NCBI GenBank assembly: GCA_026874595.1
Contig: CM049321.1
Span: 21,174,979 to 21,238,978 of the forward strand
Reading direction: 5' to 3'
DNA from: Sipunculus nudus
Taxonomy: Eukaryota; Annelida; Sipuncula; Golfingiida; Sipunculidae
DNA length: 64,000 nucleotides
The notes beneath the pieces were generated by a model. It had not been told where the DNA came from, searched no databases, and worked only from the letters and a program-made list of their open reading frames with translations. Positions 56,709-64,000 of the stretch are shown here, piece after piece (the stretch's first letter is position 1; every line of letters starts with the position of its first letter). Made by a program: the position numbers and the translations under genes.

Positions 56709-58790
56709 CTTGGTATAGTGATTTATTGGATTATAGCCTAAAAATAAGTTAACCTGGACTGCTTTCTCATAAACAAACGAGGGAAGTAGGGCAAAGTACA
56801 CCTCCGAAAAGATCTGGTGTATGAGGCGGTTGTCCCAGAGTCAGGGACACTGTATCATCCAACTCAGGTCGTTCAAACGTCTCTCGTATAACCTTGAAGT
56901 TTCATCTGCCCGATCTGTGTACAGTGACTGGCTGGGGCTATAATATACTATTACAATTAAAACCTTGAGTTGTCTAAAAAGACACACGCGGCAGCTGGCA
57001 GAAAATATGATTCAAAATACTTTTGCGGCAAGTCAGATTTTTCACACACACAAGTTGTATGTGTGTTGTCTGTAGTCTCAGTGTTTACATTTCAAATATA
57101 CTTAGTTATGTTATATTTTCTAAACGATGACTATTTTTTTAATGTGCAGAATAAGCCTAGAAATAGATGACTGGTACAAATTTAGAGATTTCACCAACTT
57201 ACAGGGATATATCCTAAAGATTTAGTACTAATTTAATAAGCTTTTTGTTTTGTTGGTCTTTACATAAGTGGTAGGAATCGATTAAATATTGACCCAGTAA
57301 ATTCAGTCAAATTTGTTCATCATTCTGAATGGTCAAGGAAATGGGCAGGTTGCTGATAAACTCTAAAGCTGTTTGCTGTTTGATGGCCCGTCTGTCATTT
57401 ATTTCTGACAGAATGAGATTATTTTATACGGATAATATTATTTCTTGGACTGTGCATACATCATCGTTTTTGACAGATTGCGCAAAATGCAATCTATTTA
57501 ATCGATTATGAAAGAAAACAGCCAATTATTTTTTTAATCAATTAAATGAAACACCACAACTTGTCAACTCTCGTTGCAGTAACCCCCCCCCCCCCCCCCC
57601 TTTGAGAAAATCCTATATCCGTCCCTATATATGGAAATCCTAAATTCGTGCCTGTACATTGAATTCCTACACCCGTCTCTGTAAATATATTAATAATTCG
57701 AACTTATTAAAAATTGTTTTACTATAATGAGTTAGCCATTTATCAGGCACCTGTGACATGCCATCCCAGTTTGACTTCGGGTTACTACAGTTGGCAATGT
57801 GCAGTGGGTAACGGCAAGCAAAGAAGCCTTGAACCCAAAATGACTATAGTTGTTTGATCTTGTCTAAACATAGTGACATCGTCATCCTTTTCTTATCACG
57901 AGAATCCTTGATATGACAGATCCATGATAAACCTGCCCAAAAGGGAACCAAAGACGTGACATTGTGATAAGGTGAGTATCGACTGGTCTGGCGTTACAAA
58001 TGCGCTAAACTGACAAACACCACAATTCTCGCAGTTAGAGATATGTCAAAGGTGCTTGTCACAATAAGTTTTACCTTCCGCTATCGGTTAATCTTAGATG
58101 AATGCAAAAGTTATCCGACGAGATAACGGTGGCTTACAGGCTCATCGGCGCATATTGCTTGTTTGATATATTGTTTTGGTTTTTGTGTATTGATAAGTGC
58201 GATCCACATATGTTTCTGTAATGTGTCAAGTCTGGAGGTTCATTATTGTGAATGCGTGAAAACACGCAATAAAAGAAAGAAATTTTACTTGTGCGGTTTT
58301 TATTCTCGTGGATCAGATTTTTATTTATGATAGTAGCGCAGGACGCTATGTTAGTAGGGTTTTGAGTACCTTTGATCGCGTCTGATGCTCATTTATTTCT
58401 ACTGTGCACAGGCGTTAGTTAAATGTTTCATATCGAAATCGTGGCAGATACAAATATCTTACCAGGTAGAACACTACATTTAAGGAAAGAGTACCTTCAA
58501 ATCATAAGCAGTTATAGGGGGAGTTATATATTTAATTAGGATTTCAATGTTATCAAATACCTACACAGAGTATGGACTGCCTATTTAGGTTATTCTAAAA
58601 TTCCTAGCTATATGAGGAGACCCGTACTTAATCATATTAATAAAAGAGGCTTGAAACAACTAAACTAGGTTATCCAACACAACCCAGTTGGTGAAGTTCA
58701 GGTTGTGATTCAGGTATACATTATTGTGACTTACTACAAAACCACATGGTAATATAACTATCTAAATATTTTTTACGAATCGATAGACGA
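56706..58790. other. Intergenic
   Basis: A coding-like patch on the minus strand at about 56925-56800 is open in two frames but lacks clear boundaries. A C homopolymer lies at 57583-57600. Nothing else is supported. Confidence 0.45.
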
Positions 58791-58796
58791 TCACGG

Positions 58797-58882
58797 AAAT
58801 ATGTGTCATGATAACGTGTGTCATGGTAACACGAGTCATGTTAACGTGTCATGGTAACACGTCATTGTCACACATGGTAACA
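58797..58882. repeat. 18-bp minisatellite (gtgtcatggtaacac)
   Basis: About five units alternate 'gtcatggtaacac' with 'gtcatgttaacgt' and variants, ending 'acacatggtaacatgagg'. The unit is nearly palindromic. Confidence 0.7.
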
Positions 58883-59193
58883 TGAGGCTATATAAATTAA
58901 ACTCTTAAAGATTTTTGTTTTGGTAAAAAGAAACATTCAACACATTAACCCTACCGTCATCTTATGTTATGGGGGCCATGATTATATGTATCTATTTGTG
59001 TATATACCATCTTGAAGGTACATAAAACACAATTCCTTTATGAAAAGTTTAAACAACAGTTTCTCTCCCAACAAAATCATCCCGCTACACGGGAAGAACA
59101 ATCTTCAGTTTGTTTTATAATTTTCTATGGTTCTCTATGTGCGTAAACACAATTTAAGTGTGCCCATTTACCATATATAGGCTGCGTTACAAG

Positions 59194-59244
59194 ATGTCCG
59201 ATCTTGCGCATGCGCAAAAATTCCAAAACAAGGAGAAGAAACAG
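59194..59244 (+). CDS. Candidate first coding exon, unknown gene
   Basis: ATG at 59194 opens 17 codons (MSDLAHAQKFQNKEKKQ) ending exactly at a strong donor ACAG|GTAAGGAG (phase 0). TATATAG lies about 20 bases upstream, and an NRF-1-type palindrome TTGCGCATGCGCAA at 59204-59217 overlaps the exon. No downstream exon was identified, so the gene is unknown and could be a relic. Confidence 0.3.
59204..59217. promoter_or_regulatory. NRF-1-type palindrome
   Basis: TTGCGCATGCGCAA is a perfect 14-base palindrome containing the NRF-1 consensus. Such sites usually mark CpG promoters of housekeeping genes near the transcription start. Confidence 0.45.
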
Positions 59245-59949
59245 GTAAGGAGAAACATAGAATTACGACCGGCTAGAATCTAAAAAAAAACTCTTGACTT
59301 ACGCGACACGCCCTCTAGATGGGTTATTGACTGCAACCGTTTCAAGTATATTTCCACTTGTGTACTAGAGTAAGTAAACGTGTTCATTACTGAAACTTAG
59401 CAGGTAATAGAATATATTTTAGAGGAAACACGGTACCTCAAAACCTGAAAGATTGATATATGTTGCATTTTAAAATGTCATAAAACGCTATTACTCAATA
59501 CATTACTGAAAGATATGCGTTATTGTATGATTTTTTTTATTCCACGGCCAGAAATAGGTTGTCCTCTTTCCTTGGTTGGTTGGTTTGTAGGTTGATGCAA
59601 AAAATTCTGTACACTATTCGTTGAAATTATATGAATGGAGGGACTTACAAGAAACAATCCATTAAATAATAATAATAATAATAATAATATAATACCAATA
59701 TATTTTCTAATTCAAACCATTATACGCCATTGTGATACTGCGATTCCATTCTCCCCTGGAGGACTGCTTCATTAGGACCAGAATTTTTAAGCAACTGTCT
59801 GGGTGAAACCCTGTTACTGAAGCCTGACCTCGTGCAAAACACAATTTTTGGTTAGAGGTGACCGCCTCACTTATGACTAGGTGAGAGGGAAGTCGCACAA
59901 GCTTCCTCTCATTTTATATTCAGGTGTTAAACAGGTCAGGTGGCTTCTG

Positions 59950-60155
59950 CACTTGTGTGTCCTGGATAAGTGATCTGCCTCGCCGCTGGTTCACAACACT
60001 AAGGAACCCATGAAAAGCGCACTCGGTTGTGGGTGAAACCACGGCCGTCGGGCACGACTTTCCGGTCGTGAAAAATCTCAAAGCCTCGACTGAGATTCGA
60101 ACATACGATTTAACGGTTGTGGGACCTGTGCTCTACCCCTAGACCACTGAAGCCT
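59950..60155 (-). mobile_element. tRNA-derived SINE copy (best-preserved head)
   Basis: On the minus strand the tRNA head reads 'gtggtctaggggtagagc' (A box) and 'gttcgaatctcag' (B box, 60102-60090). The body is 'ttgagatttttcacg' and the tail is 'ccacaaccgagtgcgctttt'. Body and tail match the copies at 8.3 and 30.4 kb. This is the only copy with consensus RNA polymerase III boxes. It ends about 190 bases left of the GST pseudogene exon. Confidence 0.7.
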
Positions 60156-60337
60156 TTTCACACATTTATTTATTTAAACATAGACTTCATTTCGGGATTC
60201 GAATGGGATGTCTTCCGGAAGTGCTTGAACATAAAATTAGAACCTCTTAGATACTTAGGTGACGATGGGAAGAACGACAGAAAGTGGAAACATATTCAAA
60301 GTTATACAGCTAAAAGAAATTATTAGAAGCATCTCAC

Positions 60338-60541
60338 CTTTCGAAGTGTTCCCCAGTTTCTCGCCCTGGTGTTATGGGTCACTTGGTGTAAGCTTCTCCT
60401 GGGGATAGACCTCATCCAGGTAGTCATCACAAATGGCGGAGTCGTAGACGATTCGGTCGTTCTACTCAAGAACTGGCACTATAGTCCAAGAGGGTTTCTT
60501 ATTCTGGATTCTTGACTAAGTATACATTTACAGTTTCATAT
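60338..60541 (-). pseudogene. GST omega pseudogene, glutathione-binding exon
   Basis: The segment aligns with GST exon 46748-46529, including 'gacctcatccaggtagtcatcacaaatggcggagtcgtag', and keeps an acceptor (atatttaag) and a donor (AAAG|GTGAGA). It has lost net 16 bases, has a stop where PEW should be (PE*), a TAG after LE, and a frameshift at SDP. It cannot encode a GST. Helical-domain exons were not found to the left. Confidence 0.85.
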
Positions 60542-61359
60542 CTTAAATATAGAATACTTATGGCGTTAAAATGTATACAAAGTACCCACAGTTTTATGTT
60601 TTACGTATATGTGCACTCATAGGTTTCTTGTATTATATGCACGTTTACTCATTGGTTTCATTTTTAAACATAACAATAGTATTGGATTTCTAATCAAAAA
60701 TATGCAAGTGTTTTTCCTGGGTTTAATTTTTTTTAAAATCAATTGCTCAGGTATTTCATATTAACGAGATACAAGGTTTTATATACAAAATAAAATACAT
60801 AAATATGTGACCAATATGTGAGTAAACACCCGACTCAGTGGTGTTACTTCTGTGAACCCTACCTCTTAAAACACAGTACTTCCGATAGAAGGATTTAATG
60901 GGTTTATAACACACTTTGTTTTGCTATAGGGCATAAAATGTTCAGCCCAATGATAGAGGGGACGACGATAATTATGCAAATACATTTCTTTATAAGTAAG
61001 GCCACACGCAAAAACTATAATGCTCCACGGGCTCTTCCGTTTTTTTTTTGTTTTTTTTTGTCAAGACACAATAAGTGGACTTGAGTCAGGTTGCCCAGAA
61101 AATACAAAGGTTTAGTCGTTACCAAGAACCATTTGCTTATAAAATTCCCGACAAAAGAGATTTGCGATTCCTTAGTACAATATTTTTTTTATATAGCCTA
61201 CATCGTCTTGATGATGTCAGGTATATTGTGGACTTAACATATATGTTGGAAATGTATGAATTGCACGGAATAACTGTATAGTCATCGTGATTATTTAAAT
61301 CTTAAGTGTTCCTCTGTGGCTGTCATACATAATACCGGTACCAATAATAAACATCTTAC

Positions 61360-61468
61360 GGGATTATTTTATGTCATAGCACGATCCTGGTCCTTTGAGC
61401 GAAGGGGCCGAATCGCAGAATGCTGAACAGACGAAGTACATCCTTGTTCAGAGGGGTGAATGGGTCAC
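61360..61468 (-). pseudogene. GST omega pseudogene, active-site exon (Cys to Gly, stop)
   Basis: Acceptor gttttcacag|GTGACC and donor ATCCC|GTAAGATG match the boundaries of 48624-48519. It reads 'DPFTPLNKDVLRLFS' then 'ILRFGPFAQRTRIVL*HKIIP': the catalytic Cys of RFCPF is Gly, and a TGA follows IVL. The Pro-Phe retained here is the usual omega motif, so this copy is not derived from the present RFCHYA version. Confidence 0.85.
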
Positions 61469-61799
61469 CTGTGAAAACAGTCAGGTTTAGTAAAAAGGAT
61501 ACATAAGGCCATATCAATTTATTGCTTTAAAGATTAATTTTTGTAAATCCAAATTTTTCTTTTTTTTTTTAATGAAGACAAGGTTCTTGATAATGTGGAT
61601 ATTTTGAGAAAATAATTATATAAACTGGAACTGAAATTTGTTTGAAACATATACAGCATTTCATGAATTGAAGCGCATTATTTTTCTAGGCAGACTGTCA
61701 AAATTTCATGTATTATGTCTCGACACGTAAAGGGAAGAAGGAAAAATGAATAAAAAAAAAGACTCGCCCACTTCCGTCTGTTCTAAGAGTCCAGTGAAG

Positions 61800-62196
61800 A
61801 ATATCATTGTGTGTTTGGTCTAAAGCCTAGGTCTCACTTGCCATGTCCTTCTACGACGTCCTACCATTCAGATTCTGCAATCCAGAACGTGGCAATGTCG
61901 GGAAAGAACGTGATGAAATTGAAGATCGCGTGATCGTGACGTTCGCCGCACGTTCCTCCAACAGTATTCCACGTTCATCTACGGTGCTGCTATGGCAGTG
62001 TGGAATTGTGACGGTTATAAACACGTTCTGCTATGTTTAAACGTGGCTTTCCGTAGAAAAGGTAGATAGACCCTGCTCTTCCAAGTTCTCGCCACGTTCT
62101 TACCACTACGGTATTACTACTGCTTTATACGTTCGCCTACGGCGGTGTCACAGCAGCGTCACGGCAATTATAGTCATTTGCGTTTTCCTACGGTAT
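61800..62196 (+). repeat. Repeat rich in cgttc/ctacgg words
   Basis: Recurring 'acgttc', 'ctacgg' and 'cacgttc' words lead into the ~0.9-kb repeat copy B. This left part is absent from copy A, which therefore looks 5'-truncated. Confidence 0.5.
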
Positions 62197-63121
62197 CTAT
62201 CCTACGGCAATGGACCACGTCCTGGGATGACAAGAGGTTTTACCGTGGCCCAGCTCCTTGGGTTTGACATGCCAAATCAGTTGCATCCAGGGTGGCAAAA
62301 GGTGCACATTTCTGTGTCAGGGGTCACGTTCTGTCCTATTCGTTTGAACAGTTCGAGGGCATCGTCACCCCAGAACGACCAACAACTTTCAATCAGGTAC
62401 CACTTAGATGGCCTATGGTAAAGTCTACGTCCTACTAAGTCCCACACAACCTTCAAGAACGTATTGACCCTTAGACAGAACGTTGTAAATAAGAGCGAGG
62501 ATTCAGTTTCCTCCTGTAGTGTGGGGTTCATTAAGCTGCATTTCCATGTGCGTTTATTTGCGTATATATGCGGCAACTTGCAGACGTATGTCATTATACA
62601 GTGGATTTAGCAGGTTTTCCAATAGAATATGGTGACGTCATGTTATACGTAATCCCTTATTTCATGCAGACCGTGTTGGAGAAAATCACTCCATATATTG
62701 TCCGCCATTAATTCCGTACCAATATTACATGAATGAACCCTGTGTTAATACCACCCCCACCCCCCACCCCCGCATGGAAATCGGGACTTGTAACTGTTCA
62801 ACTATTCCGTCTGACTCAATGCTTTTGGATTGGAAGATAAGTTGTAAAGTTAGCGGCAGAAAACAGCACAGTACAATCAATCATTTTTTTATTGAATTGA
62901 CGAAGGGGAAATTCTGGCGTCACTTTACGAAATTTGCTCATAACGCGGATACGAAAAAACGATAAATTTTCCAAACAATTATAACGTCAAAAATATCTAC
63001 AACAGTGATCTAGGACTCGAGTCTAGACTTGGACTCGAATCTGGACTCGGGTCTACTTGTTTGGGACTCAGACTCGGAGGTAAGGACTCCAGAAATCAGA
63101 CCGAGCCTTTTTGGAGTCCAA
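62197..63121 (+). repeat. ~0.9-kb repeat, copy B
   Basis: Same order as 43308-44239, with similar divergence along its length, and the same terminal 'gactcgagtctagacttggactcgaatc' block. It lies right of the GST pseudogene, while copy A lies left of the intact GST gene. Confidence 0.75.
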
Positions 63122-64000
63122 TAGAACTCTGTCACAATTTATAAAGACTTATGTTTATACAAGCCCATCCATGGGATCCGGACAACCATACCATTTGTGG
63201 ACTTATGGACCTTTCTTAGGCTTTGTTATTTTTCCGGTAGGGTTGGATCCCCATTTCCGAAATCCTAGTACATGTCGGAATTACTTATAGGATATTACAA
63301 AATAAATTTACTTTATAAAACACACTTTTCTCTGCATCGGGAGATCTAAATTTAATTAACCATAACAGTAAGATGTGTAAATGTATAATATGATCTCAAA
63401 TATCAATTTAATTGCTTTTCAAGGAAATACATATTGGACTCGGAATGCTACTCGGATTTAGGTTCCAAATGATTCTTTCTTGTGTAATCTCCGAGCTGTC
63501 CGGTCGTGTTACTGATATGTATGAGACTTTGTTTTGATTTTATATGTGTAAATATTTCTTTATAGTTGCTGGATTATACGTTTGTCTCATCGTGTATCAG
63601 GACACACAGTGAAAACCCTTTAAATTAAGTAACTGTTACTGCAAAACGCGTTGAACTTTCAAATAGCAGTGTAAAGCCGTGTACATATGCACATTTTATA
63701 AGAGTTATAATATATAAAAAACACTATGTAATCTGTTAATATCTACTGTCCTTTAGAACTCTGTTTTGAGTTGGTGCGTGTATGCGATTATTTAGATCAC
63801 AAATGGGATATTTCGGTAATTAGTCTTTGAATAACTTACACACAAGCTTACATAATGAACTAACGATATTGCTGCTTCTTTAACAGTTAATAAATAACCT
63901 CAATGTCCCAATTTTACTATTTCTTTTAATTTACATTTCACTACCACTGAAACATAAAACTCATAACTTGACTATAGTGGAATAACTGATAAAACCGTCA
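63122..64000. other. Intergenic to right edge
   Basis: AT-rich sequence with no supported gene, RNA or element. Confidence 0.5.

Overview
The window is eukaryotic and looks like an AT-rich, gene-poor stretch of a marine invertebrate nuclear genome. It is probably from a lophotrochozoan, and most likely a bivalve mollusc. That is an inference from three things: intron-containing genes with phase-matched GT-AG splice sites; expanded metazoan families typical of such genomes (death-effector-domain, apolipoprotein L, RING/B-box, GST omega and heparan-sulfate 3-O-sulfotransferase proteins); and dense microsatellites, tRNA-headed SINE-like copies, MITEs and solo LTRs. No prokaryotic signal, CRISPR array, rRNA or intact tRNA gene was seen.

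Layout. From 1 to 5.2 kb a minus-strand gene encodes a death effector domain followed by a Ser/Pro/Thr-rich linker; it runs off the left edge. A 41-43 bp minisatellite fills part of its first intron, and the start codon sits just downstream of a tRNA-like SINE segment. From 5.2 to 11 kb there are repeats, including a 472-bp TTAA-flanked MITE. At 11.1-12.3 kb lies an intronless heparan-sulfate 3-O-sulfotransferase-like gene. From 12.3 to 21.9 kb there are repeats: a hAT-like MITE, a solo LTR, a ~330-bp tandem array and a 408-bp miniature LTR retrotransposon. At 21.9-22.7 kb an apolipoprotein-L-like gene ends in an apparent +1 frameshift. From 22.7 to 32.3 kb are a Tigger/pogo-like transposon relic, a second solo LTR and a promoter-like cluster. 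At 32.3-36.9 kb a plus-strand RING/B-box/coiled-coil (TRIM-like) gene can be followed over several small exons to a probable transmembrane tail. From 37 to 44.7 kb I see no confident gene. At 44.8-48.6 kb four minus-strand exons form a GST-omega gene. At 60.3-61.5 kb lies a second, broken GST-omega copy in which the catalytic Cys is Gly. A ~0.9-kb repeat lies left of the first GST copy (43.3 kb) and right of the second (62.2 kb).

How the genes relate. There is no operon-like logic. The DED, apolipoprotein-L-like and RING/B-box genes belong to families often linked to cell death and innate immunity, but nothing in the sequence shows that they are co-regulated. The strongest observations are the miniature LTR element with a tRNA-Pro-type primer site, the altered PAPS-site Arg in the sulfotransferase, the RING/B-box gene with a membrane-like tail, and the GST-omega pseudogene with its lost active site.
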